A DNA stretch of 64,000 nt from Streptomyces sp. NRRL S-244 (GTDB lineage: Bacteria; Actinomycetota; Actinomycetes; Streptomycetales; Streptomycetaceae), in contig NZ_JOCX01000012.1 of assembly GCF_000717915.1 (NCBI RefSeq), positions 224,257-288,256 of the forward strand. The letters are read 5' to 3'. The notes under the pieces are model-generated. The model was not told the DNA's origin, did not search any database, and saw only the letters and a program-made list of their open reading frames with translations. Below are positions 42,084-50,397 of the stretch, piece after piece (the first letter of the stretch is position 1; the number at the start of each line of letters is the position of its first letter). Made by a program: the position numbers and the translations under genes.

Positions 42084-42803
42084 CTATCGGGTCTCCGCGG
42101 GGGCCGATCGGGCCCGTCCGCCGTGCTCCCGGGCGAGGGCGGGGGAGAAGGCCCACCACGCCAGCAGCGCGGCCCCGGCCCCGGCCGCCGCACCCGCCAC
42201 CGTGTCGCTCAGCCAGTGGGCGTGCAGCCAGGTGCGGCTCCACATCATGGCCAGCGTGAACACCGCGCCGCCGGCCCACCAGGCCCGCCGCCGGGCGGCC
42301 GGCACCAGCAGGACGCCGACCAGGACGACGAGCAGGGCCGCCCCTGCCGCATGGCCCGACGGGAACGAGCCGTGGTCGACGCGGACCATAGGGTTCGCCG
42401 GGCGCGGGCGGTCCACCAGGTGCTTGAGCCCCTGCACCACCAGCATGCTGCCCAGCAGGTAGACGCCGAGCAGGAAACCCGCCGAAACCCAGCGCCTGCG
42501 GACGAGCAGGAAGCCCAGCAGCGCGAGCGGTACGACGACGCCCAGCGGCCCGCCGAACCAGTTGAGGACGGCCGCGACCGCCGCGGGCAGCCCCTCGTGC
42601 GGGCCGCCCATCCACTCCAGCCACCGCTCGTCCGCGCCCTGGAACGGCGGGTTCGCGACGTCCGTGCGGACGGTGAGGGCCAGCGCTGCGGCGAAGCCGA
42701 GCAGCAGAGCGGCCAGGAGCAGGGTGCCGGGGCGGCGGCGCGGGTCTGCCGCCTCCGGCCCGGCCGCGGTGGCGCGCGGCGCGGTGAGTGTGTGCCGGGA
42801 CAT
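42084..42803 (-). CDS. PAP2 superfamily membrane phosphatase
   Basis: 239-residue membrane phosphatase with about six helices and all three motifs: KHLVDRPRP, PSGHAAG, SRTWLHAHWLSD. Probably removes phosphate from undecaprenyl pyrophosphate or phosphatidic/other lipid phosphates at the outer face of the membrane. It is a clear paralogue of the PSGQ protein at 38515 (similar loop RTDVANPPFQGADE versus ERPFFQGLDD and same helix layout). It follows the alpha/beta hydrolase gene by 86 bases in the same direction. Confidence 0.92.
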   Translation of the reverse strand: MSRHTLTAPRATAAGPEAADPRRRPGTLLLAALLLGFAAALALTVRTDVANPPFQGADERWLEWMGGPHEGLPAAVAAVLNWFGGPLGVVVPLALLGFLLVRRRWVSAGFLLGVYLLGSMLVVQGLKHLVDRPRPANPMVRVDHGSFPSGHAAGAALLVVLVGVLLVPAARRRAWWAGGAVFTLAMMWSRTWLHAHWLSDTVAGAAAGAGAALLAWWAFSPALAREHGGRARSAPAETR

Positions 42804-42889
42804 GACTGCCTTTCGACGTACGCGTGGGGGCGCGGCCGGGCCGCGCCCCCACGGTGGGACTGGTCTGCGAAGCGGTGTGCGGGCCGGGG

Positions 42890-43852
42890 TCAGACCCCCG
42901 CGCCCAGGTGGCGGGCCAGGAACGCCACGCTCTGCGCGACGATCGCGGGGATGTCCGTGGAGCCGAGGAAGATGTGGTCGGCGTCCGCCACGGGGTGCAG
43001 CGTCACCTCGCCGCCCGCGCCCGTCAGCGCCTCGGCGAGGGTCTCGCTCTGGCTGTAGGGCACGAGCCCGTCCGCGGTCCCGTGCACCAGCAGGAACGGC
43101 GGCGGGTTCGAGCCGGGGACGGCGTACGTGACCGGGCTCGCGGCCCGGGCCGGCTCCGCCTGCTCGGCCACGGGAACGCCCAGCAGGGCCTCGTACGGGT
43201 TGGGGAACTCGGCGCCGGTCGGCATCGGCAGCGGGTGTCCGACCAGGGCGACGAGGTCGTGGACCCCGTACCAGTCCACGACGGCCAGGACGCCGGTGTC
43301 GCCGGAGCCGACGCCATGGGAGCCCTCCAGCGCCGCCAGGGTCTCGGCGTCCGTGCTGCCGGGGCGGACGAGGCCGGCGAGCGCGGCCAGGTGGCCGCCC
43401 GCCGACTCGCCCCAGACGCCGATCCGGTCCGGGTCGATGCCGAGGGTCGGGGCGAACTGCCGCACGTAGCGGATCGCGGCCTTGACGTCGTGCAACTGGG
43501 CCGGGAAGGGGGCTTCGAGGCTGTGCCGGTAGTCGATGGAGACGAGCGCGAGCCCGGCGCCCAGGACCGCACCGTGCAGCAGGGCGGCGGGCACGGTCGG
43601 CGGCGGGTAGCGGCGGTCGCCGTCCAGCCAGCCGCCGCCGTGGATCCAGACGACCGCCGGGAAGGGGCCCTCGCCCGGGGGGAGCTGTACGTCGAGGAGG
43701 CGGGGGCGGTAGCCGGGGGTGGTCGCGTACGTGATCCCGTCGAAGCGGCGGACGCCGTCCGCGCCGGTCACGGGCGCGACGGGCTGCTGGTACGGCGGGG
43801 GCGGCCAGGTCATGTCGGCGGTGTCGAACTCGACCGGGGGGGATTGCGTCAT
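42890..43852 (-). CDS. Alpha/beta hydrolase (BD-FAE/HSL-like esterase)
   Basis: 320-residue esterase. Oxyanion motif HGGGW, nucleophile elbow GESAGGH, catalytic Asp near HGTADGLVP and His near DADHIFLG. This is the bacterial hormone-sensitive-lipase/BD-FAE type that removes acyl or feruloyl-like groups. ATG 43852 was chosen for length; a second ATG at 43867 lies upstream. Its promoter region contains the perfect palindrome TTACACGTGTAA (43980-43991), placing it in the presumed LacI regulon together with the divergent RsbW-like gene. No signal peptide. Confidence 0.9.
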   Translation of the reverse strand: MTQSPPVEFDTADMTWPPPPYQQPVAPVTGADGVRRFDGITYATTPGYRPRLLDVQLPPGEGPFPAVVWIHGGGWLDGDRRYPPPTVPAALLHGAVLGAGLALVSIDYRHSLEAPFPAQLHDVKAAIRYVRQFAPTLGIDPDRIGVWGESAGGHLAALAGLVRPGSTDAETLAALEGSHGVGSGDTGVLAVVDWYGVHDLVALVGHPLPMPTGAEFPNPYEALLGVPVAEQAEPARAASPVTYAVPGSNPPPFLLVHGTADGLVPYSQSETLAEALTGAGGEVTLHPVADADHIFLGSTDIPAIVAQSVAFLARHLGAGV

Positions 43853-43979
43853 TGAGGCTCTTCCCAAATTCGGTGTGCGGCCTCGGCGGCCGGCGGGTCC
43901 GGTGCGGGCGGTGCGGCGGTCCGGGCTTCGTAACGTTTGTCCGAAATGCTTGCGCGGGCACCGGGGGAGGCTTAGCGTG

Positions 43980-43991
43980 TTACACGTGTAA
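43980..43991. promoter_or_regulatory. LacI-family operator, site C (perfect palindrome)
   Basis: TTACACGTGTAA is a perfect 12-base palindrome with the central CG typical of LacI-family sites. It lies 130 bases upstream of the minus-strand esterase and is followed 64 bases later by site D. Confidence 0.75.
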
Positions 43992-44054
43992 TCACAACTC
44001 TAGCGACGCGTTTCTGCTGACCACAAGCCCACGGGGCATCTGAGTTCCCAGGTA

Positions 44055-44068
44055 GTTACACGAGCCAC
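44055..44068. promoter_or_regulatory. LacI-family operator, site D
   Basis: GTTACACGAGCCAC, sharing GTTACACGAG with site B. It lies 37 bases upstream of the RsbW-like ATPase start. Confidence 0.6.
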
Positions 44069-44105
44069 TCGCAGCGGCGTCGCCTTCCCCCTCCGGGAGC
44101 ACGAC

Positions 44106-44603
44106 ATGCTCACCACCGCCACCCTCCCCGCCGAAGCGGGTGCCGCAGGCGCCACCGCGAGCGCCGCGACCCCCGGCGCCCCGGCGTCACTCCGCGTCCG
44201 GGGCTCCGCCCACTGGGTGGCCGAGCCCGCCCCGGCCGCCGTCCCGCTGCTGCGCACCCGCGTCCGGGCCGTCCTGGCGGGCTGGCCGGTCTCCGCCGAG
44301 GTGGCGGACGTCCTGCTGCTGGCCGTGAGCGAGCTCGCCGGCAATGTCGTCCAGCACGCCGCCGCGGGCGGCCGGATGCGGGTCGGGCTGGCCTTCGACG
44401 GGGGGTGGCTGCGGCTGGAGGTCGCCGATCAGGTGGTCCGGCCGCCCCGGCCGCCCCGCCTCGCCGAGGAGGTCGACCCGGACGCCGAGAGCGGCCGCGG
44501 ACTGCTGATCGTCCAGCTGCTCGCGGCCGAGGCGGGCGGCGAACTCTCCTTTTCCGCAGGCGAGTTCGGCACGACCGTGCGGGTGTTCCTGCCCGCCTCC
44601 TGA
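44106..44603 (+). CDS. RsbW/SpoIIAB-like ATP-binding regulatory protein
   Basis: 165-residue protein with the histidine-kinase-like ATPase fold of anti-sigma kinases. N-box SELAGNVVQHA (with the Mg-binding Asn), G1-like LEVADQ, and G2 GRGLLIVQLLA are seen. Streptomyces has many such stand-alone domains; most regulate anti-anti-sigma factors or enzymes in unknown ways. It has no partner gene here. A LacI-type site precedes it, linking it to the esterase/MFS genes. The first 30 residues are Ala-rich and disordered. Confidence 0.88.
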   Translation: MLTTATLPAEAGAAGATASAATPGAPASLRVRGSAHWVAEPAPAAVPLLRTRVRAVLAGWPVSAEVADVLLLAVSELAGNVVQHAAAGGRMRVGLAFDGGWLRLEVADQVVRPPRPPRLAEEVDPDAESGRGLLIVQLLAAEAGGELSFSAGEFGTTVRVFLPAS

Positions 44604-44669
44604 GGCCGTCCGTGGATGTCCCGGAGTCGGTCCGAGCGGTGGTCGGGGGTGGCCCGGCGGCATCGAAAT

Positions 44670-44708
44670 ATCGAGGAATGTTGACGGACGCAAAATTATC
44701 GAGATAAC
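44670..44708 (+). promoter_or_regulatory. Shared promoter/operator, copy 2 (CoA ligase)
   Basis: ATCGAG (44670-44675), TTGACGG (44681-44687) and GATAAC (44703-44708), 16-base spacer. A second ATCGAG overlaps the spacer/-10 junction. Aligned without gaps to copies 1 and 3. Transcription should start near 44715, 38 bases before the ligase ATG. Confidence 0.75.
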
Positions 44709-44752
44709 TTCCATGCATCTCCCCCGCTGCTCCCTGATTGAGGTGCCGCCCC

Positions 44753-46942
44753 ATGGAGCTCTCCCCTTCCGCCCACGCCGACTCCTTCTGTCGAGACCGG
44801 CTGCCGGCCTTCCCCCTCTGGCCCGAACTCCACTTCGACCTCCCCGAACTGGACTACCCGGACCGCCTCAACTGCGCCGCACGCCTGCTCGACGAAGCCG
44901 TCGAGCGCTGGGGCCCCGACCGCCCGTGTCTCCTCACCCCGACCGGGCGCTGGACGTACGGCGAGCTCCAGCAGCGCGCCAACCAGGTCGCGCAGGTGCT
45001 CACCGAGGACTTCGGTCTCGTACCCGGCAACCGCGTCCTGTTGCGCGGCCCCAACAACCCCTGGCTCGTGGCCGCCTGGTTCGGCGTCCTCAAGGCGGGC
45101 GGGGTCGCCGTCACGACGATGCCGCTGCTGCGCGCCGCCGAACTCGCCGAGCTCTGCGAAATCAGCCGTCCCACCGTCGCCCTCTGCGACCACCGTTACG
45201 TCGACGAGCTCGCCGCGGCCGCCACCGCCACCGCCGACGCCCAGGACCCCGCCGGCCTCCCGGTCCTCGCGTACGGCGGCCCCGGCGTCATGGACCTGAC
45301 CGCGCGCTGCGCGGCCAAGAGCGGCGTGTTCGCCACCGTCCCCACCGCCGCGGACGACGTGGCGCTGATCGCCTTCACCTCCGGTACGACCGGGCGGCCC
45401 AAGGCGACGCTGCACTTCCACCGCGACGTCCTCGCCAACGCGGACACCTTCTCGCGGCACGTCCTGAAGCCCCGTCCCGACGACGTCTTCACGGGTACGC
45501 CGCCGCTCGCCTTCACCTTCGGGCTCGGCGGGCTCGTGGTCTTCCCGCTGCACGTCGGGGCCGCGACCCTGCTGATCGAGCAGGCGACCCCGGAGCAACT
45601 GGCCGACCTGGTCGCCGAGCACGGCGTGACCGTCCTGTTCACCGCGCCCACCGCCTATCGCGCGATCATGGCGGCCGGCGCGGTGGGCCGACTGGCGGGA
45701 CTGCGCCGCTGCGTGTCCGCCGGAGAGGCGCTGCCCGCCGCCGTGTGGGAGGAGTTCCACGCCGCCACCGGGCTGCGCATCATCGACGGCATCGGCGCCA
45801 CCGAGATGCTGCACGTCTTCATCTCCGCGGCCGACGAGGACATCCGGCCCGGCGCCACCGGCCGGCCCGTGCCCGGGTACCGCGCCGCCGTGGTGGACCA
45901 GTACGGCGAGCCCGTCCCCGACGGACGGCCCGGCCTGCTGGCGGTCACCGGCCCCACCGGCTGTCGCTACCTCGCCGATCCGCGCCAGACGGCGTACGTC
46001 AGGAACGGCTGGAACATCACCGGCGACACCTACGTCCGCGATGCGGACGGGTACTTCTGGTACGTCGCCCGCAGCGACGACATGATCGTCTCCTCGGGCT
46101 ACAACATCGCGGGCCCGGAGGTCGAGAAGGCCCTCGCCGCCCATCCGTACGTCGAGGAGTGCGGGGTCGTCGGCGCGCCCGACGAGCGGCGCGGCATGCT
46201 GGTCAAGGCGTACGTGGTGCTCGGCGCCGGGGTCCCGGCGGACGAGGCGACGGCCCGGGAGCTCCAGGCCTACGTCAAGGGGGCCATCGCCCCCTACAAG
46301 TACCCCCGTGCCGTGGAGTTCGTCCCGCGGCTCCCGCGCACCGGCAACGGGAAGCTCCAGCGCGGCGAACTGCGCGAGTGGGCCCGGGCCTCCGCTCCGG
46401 TCCGGGCCAAGCCGGCCCCGGCCTTGGTCCCGGCCCCGGCCACCCCCGTCGAGGCCGACGCCGGCTGCGCCGCCGGATGCCCCGAGGCCCTCGTCCCGCA
46501 CCTGCCCAGCGTGGTCATCGAGCGCCGTGTCGAATGGCCCGACACGGACGCCGCCGGCCACTACCACCACTCCACCGTCGTGCGCTGGGTCGAAGCCGCC
46601 GAGGCCGTACTGCTGCGCCGCCTGGGCCTCGCGCACCTCTTCGGCAGCACCCCGCGCGTCCACTTCGAGGCCGACTACCGCGCCCGCCTCTGGTTCGGCG
46701 AGGCCGTGCGGATCGAGCTGAGCGTCGCCAAGGTCGGCTCCAGCTCCCTGACGTACGTGTTCACGGTCCAGGGCGAGGAGGGCGCCGAAGCCGCCACCGG
46801 GCGCATGGTCATCGCCCACTCCGCCGCCCGCGCGACCGGGACCACCCCCTGGCCCGCCGACGTGCGCGAGGTCCTGACGAAATCGGGCCCGCAGGCGCCC
46901 GAACTCCTCACCCTCCCCACGAGAGATGTCGAGCATTGTTGA
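44753..46942 (+). CDS. Aryl-CoA ligase fused to hot-dog thioesterase
   Basis: 729-residue two-domain protein. Residues 1-540 are an acyl/aryl-CoA synthetase of the benzoate/2-aminobenzoate-CoA ligase type: ATP loop TSGTTGRPK (209-217), GATEMLHVF (348-356), NITGDTY, and catalytic Lys534 in GNGKLQRGEL. After a Pro/Ala linker (545-580), residues 585-700 form a 4-hydroxybenzoyl-CoA-type thioesterase (EWPDTDAAGHYHHS, with Asp597/Asp599 and GH). One protein would therefore make the CoA thioester and could release the acid after ring hydroxylation. ATG 44753 follows GAGGTG. Its stop codon lies inside the -35 box of the next promoter. Confidence 0.9.
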   Translation: MELSPSAHADSFCRDRLPAFPLWPELHFDLPELDYPDRLNCAARLLDEAVERWGPDRPCLLTPTGRWTYGELQQRANQVAQVLTEDFGLVPGNRVLLRGPNNPWLVAAWFGVLKAGGVAVTTMPLLRAAELAELCEISRPTVALCDHRYVDELAAAATATADAQDPAGLPVLAYGGPGVMDLTARCAAKSGVFATVPTAADDVALIAFTSGTTGRPKATLHFHRDVLANADTFSRHVLKPRPDDVFTGTPPLAFTFGLGGLVVFPLHVGAATLLIEQATPEQLADLVAEHGVTVLFTAPTAYRAIMAAGAVGRLAGLRRCVSAGEALPAAVWEEFHAATGLRIIDGIGATEMLHVFISAADEDIRPGATGRPVPGYRAAVVDQYGEPVPDGRPGLLAVTGPTGCRYLADPRQTAYVRNGWNITGDTYVRDADGYFWYVARSDDMIVSSGYNIAGPEVEKALAAHPYVEECGVVGAPDERRGMLVKAYVVLGAGVPADEATARELQAYVKGAIAPYKYPRAVEFVPRLPRTGNGKLQRGELREWARASAPVRAKPAPALVPAPATPVEADAGCAAGCPEALVPHLPSVVIERRVEWPDTDAAGHYHHSTVVRWVEAAEAVLLRRLGLAHLFGSTPRVHFEADYRARLWFGEAVRIELSVAKVGSSSLTYVFTVQGEEGAEAATGRMVIAHSAARATGTTPWPADVREVLTKSGPQAPELLTLPTRDVEHC

Positions 46943-46966
46943 CGGTCGCCAAATCTGCGCCATATG
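46928..46966 (+). promoter_or_regulatory. Shared promoter/operator, copy 3 (hydroxylase)
   Basis: GTCGAG (46928-46933), TTGACGG (46939-46945) and CATATG (46961-46966), 16-base spacer. The TGA of the ligase gene is formed by bases of the -35 box. Same spacing as copies 1 and 2. Confidence 0.75.
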
Positions 46967-46994
46967 TTGTTCCGGAACCACGAGGAGGTACGCC

Positions 46995-49301
46995 GTGCGC
47001 GTAGCAGTCATCGGAGGAGGGCCCGGCGGGCTGTACTTCGCGGCCCTGGCCAAGCAGCTCTCCCCCCACTGGGACGTCACCGTCTGGGAGCGGAACGCCC
47101 CCGACGACACGTTCGGCTTCGGGGTCGTCTTCTCCGACGAGACCCTCGACGGCATCGCGCAGGCCGATCCCGAGATCTACGCGGCCATGTCGGCGGAGTT
47201 CGCCCGCTGGAGCGACATCGACGTCACCTACCGGAGCCGGACCCTCACCTCCGGCGGCCACGGCTTCGCCGCCCTCGGCCGCCGGCAGCTCCTGCGGATC
47301 CTCCAGGAGCGCTGTGCCGCGCTCGCCGTGGACGTCCGCTACCGCACGCAGTCCCCGCCCGCCGCCGAGCTGGCGGCCTCGTACGACCTCGTCGTCGCCT
47401 GCGACGGCGTACGGTCCGCCACCCGCGCCGCCTACGCGGACACCTTCGGGCCCGACCTGGACGAACGCTCCGGCCGCTACATGTGGCTCGGCACGGACAA
47501 GGTCTTCGAAGCCTTCACCTTCCTCGTCGAGGAGCGGGACTTCGGCACCCTCCAGGTGCACGCCTACCCCTACGACGACACCCGCTCCACCTTCATCGTG
47601 GAGATGGACGAGGCCGCCTGGCGGCGCGCCGGCTTCGCGCAGTTCGCGGACCGCGACCACCCGCCCGGCACCAGCGACCTCGACAGCATCGGCCGCTGCG
47701 AGGAGCTGCTCGCCGATCACCTCGACGGGCACCGGCTCCTCCCCAACAACTCCAAGTGGCTGCGCTTCACCACCGTGCGCAACCGCACCTGGCGCCACGA
47801 GAACGTGGTCCTGCTCGGGGACGCCGCCCACACCGCCCACTTCTCCATCGGCTCCGGCACCAAGCTGGCCATGGAGGACGCCCTCGCCCTGGCCGCCTGC
47901 CTGCACGAGCACCCGGACGTGCCCGGCGCGCTCGCCGCGTACGAGGACGAGCGCCGCCCGGTGGTGGAATCCACCCAGCGCGCCGCCCAGGCCAGCCTCG
48001 AATGGTTCGAGAACATCGGCCGCTACGTGGACCAGGAGCCGCCGCAGTTCGCCTTCAACCTGCTGACCCGCAGCCGCCGTGTCACCTACGACAACCTGCG
48101 GGTGCGCGACGAGGAGTTCGCCGCCGCCGTCAACTCCTCCGCTCCCGTGCCGCCGATGTTCACCCCCTTCCCCCTCGGCGGACTGCTCCTGCGCAACCGG
48201 GTCGTGGTGCCGCCCACCGCCCTCGGTACGGCGAAGGACGGCGTCCCGGGCGATTTCGACCTCGTCCACCTGAGCACCCAGGCCCTCGGCGGCTCCGGGC
48301 TGGTCCTCGCCGGGAGGACCGCGGTCAGCGCCGAAGGCCGGACCACGCCCGGCTGCCCCGGCCTGTACACCGACGAACAGGAGGCCGCCTGGCGGCGGAT
48401 CACCGACTTCGTCCACGGCCAGTCCGACACCTGCCTCGGCGTCCAGCTCACCCATGCCGGCCGCCGCGCCGCCGCCGGAGGCGACGCCCCGCCGATCGCC
48501 GCCTCTGCCGTCGCCTGGGACGAGCGGAGCCCGGTCCCGCGGGAGGCCACCACGGCCGATATGGACCTCGTCGTACGGGACTTCGTCCGGGCGGCCCGGC
48601 GCGCCGACCGGGCCGGCTTCGACGCACTGGAACTCCAGTACGGACACGGGCAGTTGCTCTCCGGGTTCCTCTCGCCGCTGACCAACCTGCGCACCGACGA
48701 GTACGGCGGCACCCTCGCCGGGCGGCTGCGCTTCCCGCTCGAAGTGCTGCGTGCGGTACGGGAGGTGTGGCCCGCCGGCAAGGCGCTGCTCGTGCGGATG
48801 TCCGCCGCCGACTGGGCCGAGGGGGGCATCAGCGAGGCCGACGCCGTGGCCGTCGCCCGGGCCCTCGCCGAGGCGGGGGCCGACGGGATCGACGTCTCCA
48901 CCGGCGAGGTCGTCGCCCACGAGCGGCCCCGCTACGGCCGCAGCTACCAGACCCCGTACGCCGACCTGATCCGCAACGCCACCGGGGTGCCCACCATCGC
49001 CGTCGGCGCGATCTCCACGTACGACGACGTGAACTCGATCGTCCTGGCCGGCCGGGCCGACCTCTGCGGGGTGGGCCGCGCCCAGCTCCACGACCCGCTC
49101 TGGACCCTGCACGCCGCGGCCGCCCAGGGCTACCGCGGGCCGGCCGCGCCCTGGGCCCCCGGCTGGCAGGCAGGCAGCGGCAGACCGCCCGCCGCCCGGA
49201 CCGACCGGGTCCCGCCGCGCCTGGAACTGCTGCGGCAGCCCGCCCCGCCGGTGCACCAGCGCTGGCTCCCGCGCCTCGCCGCCACCGCGCCGGCCAACTG
49301 A
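46995..49301 (+). CDS. sdgC: Salicylyl-CoA 5-hydroxylase / OYE-type oxidoreductase fusion
   Basis: 768-residue flavoprotein. Residues 1-380: FAD monooxygenase with GGGPGG (7-12), DG motif in ACDGVRS, and GDAAHTAHFSIGSG (about 275-288). Residues 387-768: old-yellow-enzyme barrel (PFPLGGLLLRNRVVVPPT, QLTHAGRR). This architecture is that of bifunctional salicylyl-CoA 5-hydroxylase (SdgC, Streptomyces sp. WA46) and 2-aminobenzoyl-CoA monooxygenase/reductase. With gentisate dioxygenase next in the pathway, salicylyl-CoA to gentisyl-CoA is the best reading. GTG 46995 has GAGGAGGT 7 bases upstream. Confidence 0.9.
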   Translation: MRVAVIGGGPGGLYFAALAKQLSPHWDVTVWERNAPDDTFGFGVVFSDETLDGIAQADPEIYAAMSAEFARWSDIDVTYRSRTLTSGGHGFAALGRRQLLRILQERCAALAVDVRYRTQSPPAAELAASYDLVVACDGVRSATRAAYADTFGPDLDERSGRYMWLGTDKVFEAFTFLVEERDFGTLQVHAYPYDDTRSTFIVEMDEAAWRRAGFAQFADRDHPPGTSDLDSIGRCEELLADHLDGHRLLPNNSKWLRFTTVRNRTWRHENVVLLGDAAHTAHFSIGSGTKLAMEDALALAACLHEHPDVPGALAAYEDERRPVVESTQRAAQASLEWFENIGRYVDQEPPQFAFNLLTRSRRVTYDNLRVRDEEFAAAVNSSAPVPPMFTPFPLGGLLLRNRVVVPPTALGTAKDGVPGDFDLVHLSTQALGGSGLVLAGRTAVSAEGRTTPGCPGLYTDEQEAAWRRITDFVHGQSDTCLGVQLTHAGRRAAAGGDAPPIAASAVAWDERSPVPREATTADMDLVVRDFVRAARRADRAGFDALELQYGHGQLLSGFLSPLTNLRTDEYGGTLAGRLRFPLEVLRAVREVWPAGKALLVRMSAADWAEGGISEADAVAVARALAEAGADGIDVSTGEVVAHERPRYGRSYQTPYADLIRNATGVPTIAVGAISTYDDVNSIVLAGRADLCGVGRAQLHDPLWTLHAAAAQGYRGPAAPWAPGWQAGSGRPPAARTDRVPPRLELLRQPAPPVHQRWLPRLAATAPAN

Positions 49302-49311
49302 GGAGACCCCG

Positions 49312-50397
49312 ATGGAGACCCTGCCCCCGAACGGCCCGACTCCGAACGGCCCTACTTCGAACGGCCCCTCCCCGAGCCGCCCGCCCCTGCCCCTGAGCCA
49401 CCTGCCCCGCTTCACGGCGGCGGCGGTCCAGGCCTCGCCCGTCTACCTCGACCCGGCCGCCACCGTCGACAAGGCCGTCGCGCTCATCGCGGAGGCGGCC
49501 GCGAACGGCGCCGAACTCGTCGTCTTCCCCGAGGTGTTCGTCCCCGGATACCCCTACTGGAACTGGACGATGAACCCCGTCCAGGGCTCGCCCTGGTTCG
49601 AGCGCCTCCAGCGCGCCTCGGTCGACGTCCCCGGCCCCTATGTCGACGCCCTGCGCGCGGCGGCCCGCCAGTACGGGGTCGTCCTCGTCATCGGCGTCAA
49701 CGAGCGCGCCGCGCACAGCCTCGGCGTCCTCTACAACACGCTGCTCACCATCGGTTCCGACGGCCAACTCCTCGGCGTGCACCGCAAACTGGTGCCCACC
49801 TGGGCCGAGAAGCTCACCTGGACCGGCGGCGACGGCAGCTCCCTGCGCGTCCACTCCACCCCCGTCGGCCCGCTCGGCGCCCTCGCCTGCGGCGAGAACA
49901 CCAACACGCTGGCCCGGTTCACCCTCCTCGCGCAGGGCGAACTCGTCCACGCCTCCTGCTACATCGCCCTGCCCGTGGCCCCGGCCGACTACGACATGGC
50001 CGACGCCATCGCCGTCCGCACCGCCGCCCACAGCTTCGAGGGCAAGGTCTTCTCCGTCGTCGCCTGCTCCACCGTCTCCCCGGAGATCGTGGACCTGCTC
50101 GCCGGGGACGACGAGGAGCTGCGCGCCCTGTTCCAGCGGCCCCGCAGCGCCCTGTCCGGGATCTTCGGCCCCGACGGCCGCCCGGTCACCGAACCGCTCG
50201 TCGACGACGAGGGCATCGTCTACGGCGAGATCGACCTCGGCCGGTGCATCCAGCCCAAGCAGATGCACGACATCACCGGCCACTACAACCGCTTCGACAT
50301 CTTCCGCCTCGAAGTCGACAACCGCCCGCGCCTGCCGGTGACCTTCACCGCGCCGCCCGCGGGCTCCCGGATCACCACGCCTGAGGAGGACGTATGA
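49312..50397 (+). CDS. Nitrilase (aryl/aliphatic nitrile hydrolase)
   Basis: 361-residue enzyme of the nitrilase branch proper: catalytic triad Glu74 (FPEVF), Lys159 (HRKLVPT) and Cys193 (ALACGENTN), with TWAEKLTW in the active-site loop. Converts a nitrile to the carboxylic acid and ammonia. Inside the gentisate operon it could supply an aromatic acid such as salicylate or 3-hydroxybenzoate from the matching nitrile. The N-terminus has an NGPT/NGPTS repeat encoded by three 15-bp tandem units. Its stop overlaps the gentisate dioxygenase start (ATGA). Confidence 0.92.
   Translation: METLPPNGPTPNGPTSNGPSPSRPPLPLSHLPRFTAAAVQASPVYLDPAATVDKAVALIAEAAANGAELVVFPEVFVPGYPYWNWTMNPVQGSPWFERLQRASVDVPGPYVDALRAAARQYGVVLVIGVNERAAHSLGVLYNTLLTIGSDGQLLGVHRKLVPTWAEKLTWTGGDGSSLRVHSTPVGPLGALACGENTNTLARFTLLAQGELVHASCYIALPVAPADYDMADAIAVRTAAHSFEGKVFSVVACSTVSPEIVDLLAGDDEELRALFQRPRSALSGIFGPDGRPVTEPLVDDEGIVYGEIDLGRCIQPKQMHDITGHYNRFDIFRLEVDNRPRLPVTFTAPPAGSRITTPEEDV
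49327..49371 (+). repeat. Three 15-bp in-frame tandem repeats in the nitrilase N-terminus
   Basis: Units CCGAACGGCCCGACT, CCGAACGGCCCTACT and TCGAACGGCCCCTCC encode the repeating PNGPT/SNGPS peptide before the catalytic domain begins near residue 33. Confidence 0.85.

Noticed and set aside
46926..46994. Upstream ATG as start of the hydroxylase gene
   Set aside because: This ATG lies inside the shared promoter motif; GTG 46995 has a strong GAGGAGGT and matches the FAD-motif spacing of the family.
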